Under the pieces are notes generated by a model that was not told the origin of the DNA, searched no databases, and saw only the letters and a list, made by a program, of their open reading frames with translations. Positions 12,101-23,791 of a stretch of DNA of 64,000 nucleotides are shown in pieces. The translations under genes were made by a program, and so were the position numbers. Source of the stretch: Lumbricus rubellus (lineage: Eukaryota > Annelida > Clitellata > Crassiclitellata > Lumbricidae). The first letter of the stretch is position 1; every line of letters begins with the position of its first letter. The stretch is from the NCBI GenBank assembly GCA_945859605.1, contig OX243811.1:54028113-54092112 (forward strand), read 5' to 3'.

Positions 12101-14889
12101 AGCTGTTAAGTCTGTCATTATAGTTGGTTGTTTATCAATTTTTGTTTTCAGATTGATGGAAAGCCTGCACCATCACCTCTAAAGCCATCGACGCCAAAAC
12201 CTGTTTTATCAGAGGCCTGTCCAGTTTCACGGTAAATAGTGCATATCCTGTACCAATACCAATGTCATTGTTTTGTTATCTAGTAGTACGTATATAATTT
12301 CATGCACAATGGAAAGTATTGCAAGATTCGCTTACTTGTATCTTCTATGTTAGACTAAAAGTTGTCTAATGTTACTGCAACTTTGTACATGTGTGACACT
12401 TCATTTACGTGTGATAGTTCAAATTGTGCCAGATTCAGAACTTGGATATTTCAAAACATTTGTTTCGTTTCCACTGCTGTATCCTAACAAACTTGGCTAA
12501 GAATTCTAACACTGGCAATGGGAAAATTGGCTGGTAAAAGAGGTTCTCACCTGTGTGTGAAGTTCATTAACACTTCAGATCTATTAATACATCTGTTGTT
12601 CGCTTAGGGCAGCGGTTCTCAACCTTTTTAGTGCGGTGACCCCTTTGTAACATTTCGAAAGTTGTGGCGACCCCTAACAACAAAATTGATTGATTTTTGC
12701 ATCACTGCATTTTTTTACCATTTTTCATTGTTGTGCATTTTCACTTCACTTCATAATTCGGAAACTGCGTTTGTCAATTATTGTCTGAGATTTCTTGCTC
12801 TTGCGATTCAGATAGCCTCATGTAGGCTACCTAGTGCCTATTCCGTAGTTTGTAGTTTAAGTTTAATAAGTCTGGTGAAAATGGCTGATGAAACTTCAAC
12901 AGCTGTCACATCTTGCCGTTTGGAACTCCTCAAATCTTCCTTCTCAAGTGTGAATTAATTATTGGCGTCATCAGCATCGTTCTTAAAAGTAAGCATATAG
13001 GTCTACAGGTCATTCTTGCCTGCAAATATAGGATGTTTAGTATCTGAGTGGCATTTCAGTTTATTTGATGGGTTTCATCGATTTGACCGAAAAAATTTCA
13101 GTAGGGCCTACAAATAAAACGTTGCAGTAGGCCTATTTAAGTTCAAGCTGCAACTATTGAACTATAGGCTTCTCGGAAAATTCGTTAAAAATTTGTTCTT
13201 CTTTACACTTATTTCACCTACAGTTGATTCGGTTTGGGGCTTATCATTATTATAAAGTTTAGCCTACTTGTGTTCTTTATGAATGCGCCAAGCAGGGAAT
13301 AGACTTGAGGAGAGGATGTGCCCTACTGTCCATTGTCGACAATTTTTGAATTTCCACACTGCAGTGGTAGCATTTTATGCTGTCATTTTGACGAACGTTC
13401 TCAGCATTTCAGCGCTGATGGTCGTGGTTTGAGTATTTGATACTTCAAAAGATTCAACTCCCATAGTGAAAACGAATTATTTTTACACTTTAATGGTCGC
13501 ATTTTAAGCTGTCATCTCAACAAAATTTCTCATAATTTCAGAATAACTTTCCGCAAATGTATGGAGTCTCTAGACAGCATAATATCATTCTTTGAGAAAA
13601 CCGAATATTTTATTTTTCAGAAGAATGGTAAAAGTGGACTTGAATTCTAGATAACGTTGAAATTGCAATTACATCTTTTACCAATTTCTGAAGGGTCTAG
13701 GCGACCCCTGGTAAATCGTCAGGCGACCCCCGCGGGGGTCGCGACCCACAGGTTGAGAACCGCTGGCTTAGGGAACAGCCAATCTTAAACGTCCATGGCT
13801 GGTTGTTGCTTCACTACTCAACCTTTAACATTTTAAAGTTTCAATGCTATAGAAGTTCCATCTCGTTTGACAGTCCCAAGATATCCCAGAGGGAATTTAG
13901 CAGATTTTAAGGTGGGAATTTGAATGGGACAAATGTTACAATTGTAAATTTTGCATGTTTAATTATTTATATGCATTCAAAAACATATCACTAATGTTCT
14001 GCTAGTTTAAGATGGTTGTGTTATTTCTTACTAGGCCAGTGGTGATGTATCTGTTGGAGAATGCTTTGCTGCTCATCATGTCTCAATCAATGAGATACTT
14101 CCGAGATACAAACCTCTCACCGAGAGACAAACAGCTCCTGAGAAGAGAACTCAGCGCTGAACTTGTAAGCTATGTGATGCTTCTTCGTCTTTCATTTACG
14201 CTTTATTTCAAGCTTACTGTAATAAATCTAACTTTCAATGTCTTAGATCTTCATGCTGGAACAGTTTTCCATTAACAGTTTTCAGTACTGCTGCATGTAT
14301 ATATCTTGTGAAACATTCTCAAAGTCGCTCAAGTTGCACATGTTTAGAACTGTTTGGTAGCTACGTTGAGCACTTTCAGGAGGTTATTGTAAAACGCTAT
14401 ATAAATATCCATGTCCATACATAAGTTCATTGCATTTAAGCTGACCAGTTGCATCTGCTTTGAGCAGTGAAGTAACTGGTACTTAAAATCGTTCAATTTT
14501 ATGCCGATATCTTTTGCAACTTGTTATTTTTCGCTCGTTATGACTATTAATATCATTTGGGCTAGTTTGCGCAGTGCTGTTGCAGTTGTAATTGTATGTT
14601 TCACAAACATATCACTGATGTTGAAGACAGTTGTGAGTAGATATCTTGAAGAGGCGCTATATAAATTCTCTGAATGAATGAATGAATGAATGAATGAACA
14701 TACAGATGGCATCAATTCACGATTTACGCTGCATTCATAATTGGTGCATTGTTTCAGAATTCCTGTCTCATCAGCCTTCAGCGTCATCTCCGCTGTTCAA
14801 CGCCAACAACTCGTTCGTCGACTCCATTCCGCTCGGAGCATTCCTACTTCCGAGTCGTCGACATATTTGTTAAACAGATTCTAAAGTAA
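165..14889 (+). CDS. NUP188: Nucleoporin NUP188, C-terminal half (5' end outside window)
   Basis: Large scaffold nucleoporin of the inner ring of the nuclear pore, a partner of NUP93. Exons: 165-284, 918-983, 2113-2216, 2635-2710, 3004-3077, 3308-3380, 4107-4226, 4576-4680, 5214-5296, 5907-6061, 6327-6463, 6947-7078, 7350-7379, 7510-7578, 7928-8014, 8874-9032, 9701-9838, 10017-10091, 10478-10611, 11086-11164, 11645-11776, 12152-12231, 14035-14164, 14758-14889 (stop). All joins keep phase, giving 829 residues; human NUP188 is about 1750. Recognised by colinear match to the vertebrate protein: CQPGIIELFLN, EFGLGRDSCLQTVLDLIE, ALDFVGVHQER, TFGTFIAIVNLCLKML, MSQSMRYFRD, and an LRRELSAEL stretch just before the last exon. 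The protein is alpha-solenoid, so no catalytic motif is expected. Two joins are unusual: the donor at 8015 is GC unless a second acceptor is used, and the acceptor at 6327 is duplicated 66 nt upstream. Introns carry a LINE, SINEs and a hAT element. Confidence 0.93.
1440..2056 (+). mobile_element. LINE 3' fragment (reverse transcriptase C-terminus), degenerate
   Basis: The plus strand encodes the region after the reverse transcriptase core seen in many animal non-LTR retrotransposons: IVKAIIFPVVLYGCETWT, then FGHVMRA, then a tail reading LEELRDAAEDREMWRRL and ending in a stop at about 2056. A frameshift near 1915-1925 breaks the frame, and the 5' part is missing. It lies in a NUP188 intron and ends about 57 bases before the acceptor of exon 2113-2216. 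It is a dead copy. The clade was not assigned with certainty. Confidence 0.8.
3925..4010 (-). mobile_element. tRNA-derived SINE head
   Basis: On the minus strand an A-box-like TGGCCAATTGG (3983-3993) is followed about 35 bases later by a B-box-like AGGTTCAAGCC (3941-3951). The spacing fits a tRNA-derived RNA polymerase III promoter. It sits in a NUP188 intron and has no tRNA cloverleaf good enough to call a functional gene. Confidence 0.5.
5400..5595 (+). repeat. L2/CR1-type LINE or SINE 3' tail
   Basis: Ends in the recurring module GGGAGCACCTCTGATGAG followed by GGTGCTATATAAATTAT. The same module (GAGCACCTCTGAGTAG then CTTGAAGAGGCGCTATATAAAT) recurs through the window in both orientations and resembles the 3' end of L2-clade LINEs. 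Confidence 0.55.
6218..6326 (+). repeat. tandem duplication of a 3' splice site
   Basis: A block of about 45 bases, from TTTTAATTG through CTTCTGCTGCAG to GTTGA, occurs twice in direct order (about 6221-6264 and 6287-6330). Each copy ends in a strong polypyrimidine-AG acceptor, with exon starts at 6261 and 6327. The two sites are 66 nt apart, a multiple of three, with no stop between them. Confidence 0.9.
6775..6840 (+). repeat. L2-type tail fragment
   Basis: Contains CTCAAGAAGCGCTATCTAAA followed by GAATGGATGAATGGAATGAA, the tail module plus short tandem GAATG units. Located in a NUP188 intron. Confidence 0.5.
8583..8740 (+). mobile_element. tRNA-derived SINE
   Basis: Plus-strand A-box-like TAGCCTAGTGG at 8593-8603 and a degenerate B-box (about 8636-8646) about 33 bases later. 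The order GGCTCAGTAGCCTAGTGGTT resembles the 5' half of a tRNA. It lies in the NUP188 intron before exon 8874-9032. Confidence 0.5.
9130..9350 (+). mobile_element. L2/CR1 LINE 3' end fragment
   Basis: Decayed C-terminus of a CR1/L2-type reverse transcriptase: a phrase like LWNTFPSHMLPF, corresponding to the family's LWNSLPxHxR, then a 3' untranslated tail ending GATCGGCTCTACATAAATT. Located in a NUP188 intron. Confidence 0.55.
11862..11930 (+). repeat. L2-type tail fragment
   Basis: GGCTGGGCTGGGAGCACTTC followed by TTCTTGAAAGGTGCTGTATAAATAA. This is the same tail module as elsewhere, just after NUP188 exon 11645-11776. Confidence 0.5.
12610..13765. mobile_element. SPIN-like hAT DNA transposon, non-autonomous
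   Basis: Terminal inverted repeats start CAGCGGTTCTCAACCT and end AGGTTGAGAACCGCTG. The right end read inward continues GTGGGTCGCGACCCC, as in SPIN-type hAT elements. An exact 8-bp target duplication GCTTAGGG flanks it (12602-12609 and 13766-13773). At 1156 bp it is too short for a hAT transposase, and no transposase motif was seen. It lies in the intron between NUP188 exons 12152-12231 and 14035-14164. Confidence 0.92.
14345..14410 (+). repeat. L2-type tail fragment
   Basis: GAGCACTTTCAGGAGG then AAAACGCTATATAAATAT, the tail module in the last NUP188 intron. Confidence 0.45.
14630..14698 (+). repeat. L2-type tail with (GAAT)n end
   Basis: GAGTAGATATCTTGAAGAGG, then CGCTATATAAATTC and a run of about six TGAA/GAAT units. 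This is one of the best-preserved tails of the family, 60 bases before the last NUP188 exon. Confidence 0.6.
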
Positions 14890-15007
14890 ACAAAGCATTT
14901 GAAGACGCAGCAAAACTCTCGTTAGGACCGTTGTCTGAGCGATATAATGGTTTAAAAAACGAAAACAGTAGAGCAGCATTAAAAAAGAGAACAGTAAGGC
15001 AGCATGA

Positions 15008-15013
15008 TTTATT
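15008..15013 (-). terminator. candidate poly(A) signal of PRPF4
   Basis: AATAAA on the minus strand about 104 bases after the PRPF4 stop codon (15117-15119). Confidence 0.4.
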
Positions 15014-15116
15014 TCTGAGAACTGCACGTTTTTGTGTACAATTTGTTTTTGTACTACGAGACTGTCCGCCGTTCAAAGCCGACTTTGAATATCCGAAGTC
15101 AAGACTTTAGAGAATT

Positions 15117-18100
15117 TTAGTTTTCTGGAGCCCACAGTTTGAACGACTTGTCATAATTGGAAGTAACAATAAATTTGTCGTCTGCTGAAATGTCGACACA
15201 CATGACTTTTGAATCACCAGCCAGTTCTTGAAGCGGTGCCCAGTTTGGATGACTCCAGATCTGCAAAATGTTATAAAACATATTCTAAACATTTAGTCGT
15301 CTGAAGGTCTATTTTTATACAACTACATTTCACAAGTGACACTGTGCCTTCGAATAAAGCTAGTTTTGAGCAGAAAAACACTGGAAGACTGACTTGAGGA
15401 CTATCCACCATAACTTGTTAAACACCATAACTTCATAAGGACATGTTCCATTAATCTATTGGTTTGTCCAACACTTGTGACAGCCTTCTATGTATTAAGT
15501 TGCTTACCAGTGTATAATTTCTGTTATTAATTACATATATGCTCTCTGATCAGTTCACTAGATAAATTTCTAACTACAATTACAGTGGTCATTGCAAAGT
15601 CAAGCATAAGCAAAATCCAGCAAGCAGACCATTCATTGAAGTAGGGCTGTTAATGTGTATCCTGATGACACGTGGCAGTATGTTTCTTAAAATAAAGAAC
15701 TATAAATAGCAGCTGTGGTCTGGAGAAGAACAATGCTGCATCTTTGGAACGGGGATAGAATTCAAACTGGAGTCTCATTGGCATACAGCGATTAACACTT
15801 TAAATGACAAGCATGTAGTCAATGAATGGTAAACAGTAAAGGGTTAAACATGAAGAAAAAGAAGCCATCTTGTAAATTTCTAATCACCAATACTTGTAAA
15901 ATATACTTGTATATTTGACGACAAACTATACTTTACCTTGGCTTTGTTGTCGTAGGATGAGGAGACTAAGTATTTCCCGCTGTTTGCTGTCAAACAGAAA
16001 ATTTTACAGTTTAATCACAAGAATTAAATGAACTTAATGAGTGCTGATGATAATGTTATTTTTGCTAGAGTATATCAATTTTTGTATCAAAATATAAAAT
16101 ACATTTAAACAACTTTGTAATACAAATGCTATTAAAATTGATTACCAAAGAGCTTAAACAAGTATGACATAAATGTCCTAGTATATACAGTTTTCCAAAT
16201 ACTAGCGAAATGCTTACGTTGGAATTTCACTTTGGTGACAAGATTACTGTGAGCTGGTATTGTGTAGAGGCGTGTTCTCATTCTGATGTCCCACAGCATG
16301 ACGGAATTGTCTGCACTTCCAGTTGCTATGTTGTAACTAGTAAGACAACCAAAGTAACTTGTAAGACAACCAAAGTAACTTGTAAGACAACCAAAGTAAC
16401 TTGTAATACAACCAAAGTAACTTGTAAGACAACCAAAGTAACTTGTAAGACAACCAAAGTAACTTGTAATACAACCAAAGTAACTTGTAAAACAACCAAA
16501 GTAACTTGTAAGACAACCAAAGTAACTAGTATGACAACCTAGTTAGAAATAAATACATTTAGGACTAAAAAGCACTACTACATTCAGTACAGTCCAGAAT
16601 GGAAGCTGCTTTTAGGTACCAGTTTATTTGCAATCAACACATCTTCAATACAGGTCTCCAAGTTTTAGTTAGTACAAGACCATTTGGGGGGTTCCATTTT
16701 GAATGTTTCCCTCTATTTATTCCATTTCTAATTGCACAACCCCCTCCAGTGGAGGTTGAAAGTGAAGATCTTGCAGGGCCACCCAAATCATTCTAAGGAC
16801 TTAGATAACACCCTTCAATGAACCTACTTGGGAGCGCATGGGTACTTTCAGTGTGCCATCCAATAAAAGGATTCTGATTATAGTATAGAATGTCTGCTGT
16901 TGGTGTTTAAGACACTAGCTGTGTTAAAACAATTATAAGTATGAACTTCAGATGCATATTATGTCTGCATAATATTGCTATAGACAACAACTCATCTTTG
17001 CAGACCTCAACAAACAGCCTCTTATAGGAATTCTTGCATACAATCAGTCCTTCAGGATTAAATTCTCTTTTTCCCTTCATAAATGTGTGAAATTTCATTC
17101 AAGCTAATTACATGAAAACACCAAATTTTCAACCAGATCAATCACTAACCACATATTTTAATAATCTATGTGATGAGAACTATGATCAAGCTGTTTTGAG
17201 CTGATACCCGTTTGGTGAAAAGTCCACTGCAAGGATGCCCTTCAAATGACCTTCAAGAAACATGACACAGCGCCCAGTCCGCAAGTCCCATGCACGGCCA
17301 AAACCATCCATTCCACTGTAAAACAAAAGACAAATAATAATCAGCTGTGTGGTAAAATACTAGTACATGCTTATAACACTGTCTGAGGTAATCTTTAATC
17401 CTTAATAAAATTATGAGTTGCAGCATCACCAAAAATGGCAGTTGTTTTCTTAAGCCATGGTCTATTGGTTTAAAACACATAGCGTTAACAACAGATGCAT
17501 AAAACTGTAACAATTGCTAAATTAGTGCTTACAACCAAATAAAATAAATATTGCGATTACTTGGATAGAATCCGGAATTAGCAAAAAAGCACAGGCCAAA
17601 TATTCAGAAATCAGCAAAATCATGATAATTGGCCTAACACTGTGAGAGCCATATTTAAAAACTCCCTGCAACAAACTAAATAATATTGTTGATTAGTTTC
17701 CAAGTTGAACTAACTAACCATTTTTGGTTCCAGGAACCATTATAAACGCCTGTAGTATAACCATGATCACCACGTAGTCTACTATATTAAGAAAAGTCTC
17801 ACCTGGTCACCAAAATTGTCAATACATGATCCTTTACAACAAAATATTGTGCTATCTCAAATTTCACTGACCCTGTAACTGCCAGTGAACCATCTGTCTG
17901 AAATGCAATGTCATAGACCGGTTTGCTGTGCCCCTCTTGATGCAGGATTTCTTGTGTCGCTTCGAGGTCCCACAAGCGCCAAGAATTGTCAAAACTGTTC
18001 AAAAGAAAAATCATATGAACATAAACTAATCCAGGAGAACTCCTAAAATCGTGTACTGAACTAATAAGGCATTCACCTTTCTGCCTCAACTTCTCAAATT

Positions 18101-21100
18101 TCATGTCAGTTTGTTACAAAGTCTGAATTCTATGCATACATCAGGCTCTAACACTTTAAGAATGATCTGCATTGGTTTCCAATCTCATCATTAAATTGTT
18201 AAGGATGTCCTTTAAACTGACTCAGGATAAAACAATACATTAAAACATGATATTTATTGTTTACACCCGTAGACTCTAGGAACAGGTACTTTAGTAAACA
18301 TGCTTTACAAGATACGTCAAAACAAGGTTTCTGTTGCTTTGCCTACAGTCTCTTTCTATTAAAACTGCAATGCTCACAAGGTACAGGTATTGTGAATTAG
18401 ACTAACCAGCAAGTGCCCAGAAATCTTCCGGATGGATGGTAAGTTACCCTTGACACACGATACGGCTCATGTCCTTCTATCGTTGCAATAGGTTCCTCAC
18501 TAGAAAAACAAATCAACTGCATGAAAATTCTAAACAGACGCAAGACAAATAATAATTTAGAGAACAGTAATTATAATAATATATACAGAAGACAAATTAT
18601 AATGCATATATATATATATATATATATATAAATAATTATATATGTTACATATCTGATTTGCAAACTAATTGAATAGTTTGGCACATTCTCATAACAAAAG
18701 GTGTCATAGAAAGCTCATACCAAAATATTTTGCACTAGTAACTGACACAGTGCTGTAAGAAAATGTGTAAATAAATCAAACATTATACAACACAACTACC
18801 AATATTTATTGCAGTTAATGAAATATCAGTTTACTGATCTATCTCAAACGCACATAAATGCAAATGTACAAAAAAAACAAAGACAAAACAAGTAATTTTC
18901 TTATGCTCAAAGAAACGCGCACCAACTTTCACAGAAATGTAGATGGTAAAGTAAACTTAACAACACTGACAATATACCTCAGTCTTTAATCACGTTTATT
19001 ATTATAACCATTATTATTATTTACAGATTCGAATTTCTAGGATACAAAATACAAGTGAATGAAATTTCTTATGTTAACCTTTCAAGACTCCAGAGCTTAA
19101 CGCATCCCAAACGATCACAGGAAGCGAGACAACAGCAGGAGGAACTGCTGAGTGAACGTGTGGCCTCAGGATGGAAGACAATGCAACCAACTTCACAAGA
19201 GTGACCTAAAGAACATCGGACAGTTGAATAAACAAATAAATGTGCAGCCAACTTCTAAGTAAATACTACACACTGCTGCAATTTAGCTTATATTCATTTT
19301 TAATCTGCATAAACAACTTCATTAAAATATGATTACTGGTAATAGACAATAACGAGATCATCATACATGCACACCACCGCACACCACCAATTCACTAGCC
19401 ACTACTGTACTCATTTGACACCGTACTCATTTGACACCGTACTCACTTGACACTGTACAAAGCAGGAGGACTTCACTTACCTTACAACTAACCTGCCACC
19501 ATGCAACCTACAATTACACATTCCTCAGTTTGTGAAACTGCAATTTGTTAGGATTAGCTTGAATTCATGTATAAGTAGAGTTTACCTCTTAATGTGGCAA
19601 CTTCCTGGCAATCTGGAACTGACCACAGTTTACAAGTTCCACTCCTAAATACAAACAATTATAGTTGTTACCCTTCAATTGAAACAACAGAATATGCTGA
19701 AATAATTTCAGAAACAGAGGCTAATCTAGTAAAGAAAATTTGCAGCAAATAACTGAAAAACTATAATTATCAAAGTAAAACGACACAAAACATTTAAATC
19801 ATATTACTTTGATTAAATATAAATTATAAACAATGGTTCCCAAGTATTGATATGAAATACCTATTTAAAGCAAGTAATTAAGAACAATTAAACCTTGAAA
19901 ACAACAGTACCTATTAAATTGCCAGTGAAACAGATAAGTGTGAAAAGATTGATAATGCAATGCAGAGACTTAAATCTTACTAAATTAATCCACATACAGA
20001 AATATAAAAAATAATGCCAACTGCATGAAATGTGGCTCTACAGTCTACATATTTCTAATAGAAGTTGAGCCAGAAAATAAAAAAACTCTAAATCTCGTAC
20101 CATGATGCTGTGGCTAGTAGTTTGCTGTCTGGGCTGAACTCACAAAATGACACTGGCCGTGTTTCCATGATTTGACTGAACACAAGTGAGGTAGACTAAA
20201 AAAGCAAACAGTTTAATTGCAGATTGCATTTTGTATTTATAATTTCCCAGCATTAGGAAATATGTCCAGTTACATATTGCAAGTAAAGCGCAAACGCCTC
20301 AATGTGAAAATCTGTAAAAACGTGAAAAGCCATTCAAAATGTTCACCATTACTGAGTTTGTAATCTGTTGCAAAGATCTATAATTACTTGAAAACTCAAC
20401 CAATTCAGTGATATTAACCAAAAAGGTCTGACCCAGGATCTAATCAACAGTTAGGCAGACCAGCTTTCAGGAATCACTTGTGGTACAGAGATGAATCATG
20501 ACAAAAGTTCATAGATTACACAATTGAAAATCTCACAGATCTGCAAGAAGCATATACAATTCCATAATTATTGCAGGTAAAAGTCAACATGAAGTTTCAG
20601 GGCATGTGGTATCATTCAAGCATTTATATAGCATTTCTTCAAGGAAACTACTACCATTAATCTTTTACCCGTTTGCCCCAAGAATATCCACTGAAAACGG
20701 GTTTAAAATTTAAAAATTAACGGGTAAAGGGTTAAAAAAGCAATCAGTAGACTTGAAGATCATCATCATACCCTTATCTTTTTATACAGGTCCTGTTGCC
20801 TTGCATTTGACAGAGCAGTAGGAATGTCCTTATCTTCCTTCGCTTGCTGAACTCGCTGCTGGGCTCTGAAACATAAAGTCACTCTCCAGATTTCAAACTA
20901 TTCTCAACTCCAGAGTTGAGAACAAAATTAAACAAAAATTGGAACAAAAATTGAGAACAAAACTAAAATGAGAACAAAACAGATTAGGCAATTGTTCACG
21001 AAAGTGAAAAAGAATTGACGTAGAATTAAATATAAACAAGAACATCAAAGTCTTAAATGGATACTACAAAAATACAATTATATCTTAAATAGTATATCCT

Positions 21101-23791
21101 AGTTACTATTTTGGCAGCGACCAAGTTAAATGGCACACATGTATAATTGCTGCCAGCCATATGCAGAACAAAATAACTTGTCACCTTCACACTCAAACAC
21201 TCAGTCAAAAAAGAACCAACCTCGCAAGAGAATATTTGGCAATCCACATTCGAGCTTCTTTCAATGCATCAGAACCTTCGTGATACCACGTCACATTTTC
21301 ACCCTGAAAACAAAACATCATCAATTCATCCTCAAACAATTTCAAATCCTAGACATTACAATGCTTTTTCCGTCTTTGGTGTCACTGTTATCGACGATAT
21401 TTTTCAGGTTCGTGGAGCTTTGCCTACAGAATACACAATTTGAGAATAAAAGTTGAAATGCTTTATTTCTCACTGTGTATGAAGTGAAATCAAATTGCAG
21501 TGCAAACAACAAGCCAGTCAATACAAAAGTCTCACTTTGCTATAGACTTTTGAAAATGAAGATCAAAATTAAGACTGCTTGTATGTCAAAGATGCACCAC
21601 TAAAGATTCAGTTTTGCAAAAATTTCTGGGGAGGGCCTGAGAGAGCTACCTCCCAGTCACCTACCTCCATATTTGCTCAGGCACATTATCCATCCTGGCC
21701 CTCCAATGGCTGGATATATTGCCACTGGCCCACAATTAAAAAACCTTTAAACCTCTGTGATAATGGCTACTCTTAACACATTGCTTCCCTTAACTGATAA
21801 TGACATAGCAGTAAAAAAATTAGATGCATTCAGATAACAGAAACTTGACAACTTGGGTTTATCAAACAGATAAGTCACAACTTAGGAGCTGACAGCAAAT
21901 GTACATCAATCTGAAAAGAACCTCTTCTGTCTTGTGCTTCTCTTTTGTCTCCTCCGTTTTCTTCTTGATTGCATCTTCTCCAATGCGCGCCAGCAGCTGC
22001 CGCAGCCTCTCACGACGATCAGCCGGACCCTCTCCGAATAAACCTACAGATATCCATACATATTTATATCAATTGCTGTTCAATAAACTTATTGATATGT
22101 ATTTGTGTATTGGAATATGTCTCATTTATATAATAATGCCTTTTAAGATTGGTCATGTTATATAGCCACAGCTAAACTGACAGACGCTTTGTTTAGAAAA
22201 TCATTGCACATTCAATACATTTTTCTCTACACTACAGTTCTGTTCTCATTCTCTCGTTAGTATGATCTCTGTTTATCTCATACTTTGCCATTGTTCACAA
22301 GATACATTTTTTAAACTTGATATCATCAGTAGCAGAGGGACAATAGAATAGTTAGTTTTTGATCTCATTAGTTATCTGCCACAATTTCAGCCTATCTTGT
22401 AGCAAGTCATGAAATGATCAAGAATTTCTCTGTAGAGGCAAACAAATGATTTAAGAAGAAATAGTTTCGAACCATAAAACAAGACAGCAAGCTGATTTAA
22501 AACAATACATGAATGCCATTTCTATATTTATCCTTCCACCTATCTGATGACAAAAAAATACTTTGCTAAATCAGTAAACAAAAAATATAAGTTGTGAAAA
22601 CATACAAATTGGTTCTTGAAGTTGTCGCAGTTGAATTTTTACTTCAACATCATCGGTGGAAACGTGAATTTGCCTCGCCTGATGAAGAAACAAGAACAAA
22701 TGAAATTGAAAAAGCAGAAAACAATCACACGCATAGGTTGGTTAGTCATGCAGTAGTCGTAGTAATACAAGTTCTGCAAAATGCACATCTTAACTTCATG
22801 CACATCAAAAACAGTCCTTTTCAGCCATGGCTGGGTTGGGAGCACTCCTGAGTAGTAACCCTGCAGGGGGCACTATAGAAATCTCCATAATGAATGAGTT
22901 AAAAGCACTGATATACTTAGCGGTGCTTAAGTTGCCTCTTTATAAAGAGCTTTTGGTTGGTGCATTTCTGCTATGTAGCAGTTGTAGCACTCAAGTTTCA
23001 TTCACTCAGCCAAGCAATGAAATTCTCAACAGCTTTATGACATCAATAAAAATATTACATTAAATCTATGTGTATGCCATGTGCACTTTGGATAATCATG
23101 CAAAGTCAAACTTGGACCAGAAAGTAGTGAAAAAATTGATTTAAAATAAGTCAAATACCTTTTTCCTTCTTTCAAATTCTTCCAATCTCTCTAGACGTGC
23201 TTCATTTTCGTTGTCTTCCATCTCCATAGTCTCCGCTGCAATCAGTTGAAACGAAAAGTTAGTTCATCCTCAAGAATATAGTGAATAATTAATAATATCT
23301 TCGTTTATTTTTAAACTGACACAATGCAGTATGATGATATGAAACAATCTTAATCAAAATAAAACCCGAACTACAAACGTGACAGACTGCCTACAATGCA
23401 ACGGCGCCAATAGCAGCCTACATGTACAAAGCACGTCTCTCCGACGTGGCTTCGGGAATCAAACCGAGCACTGGTTATCTCCAGGCCAGTGTGTTATCCA
23501 ATGTGCCACCAATGAGAGAAAAGCAAATCCCCTTCAGCGATAACCTGATTTGGATTCATTTCCTTTTCTTGATATAATAGAACAAATAAACTACTCTAAT
23601 ATTATATTTCTTGGAAAATACTTCCAGCCAAGAAGAAAGTAGGCAAATGAATTACCTTCTGTGATAATAATGTTTCCAGCTGAAGCACTGTTTTCATCGT
23701 CGGCCACGCGTTGCCGCTCCTGCTCCTCCAAACTTCCATAATGTATCGTTCTCGTTCGACGAGTATACTGAACATCTTCATCATCCGACAT
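15117..23791 (-). CDS. PRPF4: PRPF4 (U4/U6 snRNP 60 kDa protein, Prp4), WD40 protein
   Basis: Spliceosomal protein of the U4/U6 di-snRNP and U4/U6-U5 tri-snRNP. Exons 5' to 3': 23656-23791 (ATG), 23159-23235, 22606-22678, 21922-22043, 21221-21303, 20772-20865, 20101-20195, 19586-19644, 19079-19205, 18407-18499, 17872-17994, 17208-17315, 16218-16336, 15937-15986, 15117-15260. All phases close, giving 500 residues (human 522). The N-terminus has the family's [12 protein letters not shown]. Next come [14 protein letters not shown] (SFM/PRP4-like motif), [17 protein letters not shown], and about seven WD40 repeats, for example [47 protein letters not shown] and a last FKLWAPEN. The start follows the only in-frame ATG before YGSLEE. 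A 21-bp minisatellite abuts the acceptor of exon 16218-16336. Introns also hold a 71-bp piggyBac-like element. Confidence 0.96.
15168..15173 (+). terminator. candidate poly(A) signal of NUP188
   Basis: First plus-strand AATAAA after the NUP188 stop at 14889. It falls inside the last coding exon of PRPF4 on the other strand, so the two mRNAs would overlap if it is used. Confidence 0.35.
16336..16541. repeat. 21-bp minisatellite on a PRPF4 splice acceptor
   Basis: About ten near-perfect copies of AACTTGTAAGACAACCAAAG plus T on the plus strand. Read on the minus strand, each unit ends CTTACAAG then TTAC. The unit nearest the exon reads CTTACTAG, which is the acceptor of the exon ending at 16336. 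The period is a multiple of three, so it stays open in several frames, but those frames are not genes. Confidence 0.95.
18606..18632. repeat. (TA)n microsatellite
   Basis: About 13 TA units in a PRPF4 intron. Confidence 0.9.
19406..19458. repeat. 17-bp tandem repeat, about 3 copies
   Basis: TACTCATTTGACACCG recurs with small changes in a PRPF4 intron. Confidence 0.8.
20612..20655 (-). repeat. L2-type tail fragment
   Basis: Plus-strand CATTTATATAGCATTTCTTC then AAGGAAACTACTACC is the reverse complement of the tail module. Located in a PRPF4 intron. Confidence 0.45.
20661..20731. mobile_element. 71-bp piggyBac-like miniature element
   Basis: The TTAA target is duplicated at 20657-20660 and 20732-20735. 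The inverted ends are TCTTTTACCCGTT and AACGGGTAAAGGG. A TTAA duplication and CCC-type ends fit the piggyBac group. It is very small and sits in a PRPF4 intron. Confidence 0.6.
22822..22892 (+). repeat. L2-type tail fragment
   Basis: GGCTGGGTTGGGAGCACTCC, then GAGTAGTAACC and GGGCACTATAGAAATC. Located in a PRPF4 intron. Confidence 0.5.
23445..23512 (-). mobile_element. tRNA-derived SINE head
   Basis: Minus-strand A-box-like TGGCACATTGG near 23500 and B-box-like GGTTTGATTCCC near 23455. Located between PRPF4 exons 1 and 2. Confidence 0.5.

Noticed and set aside
12662..12958. 98-codon frame
   Set aside because: Lies inside the SPIN-like element and does not resemble a transposase.
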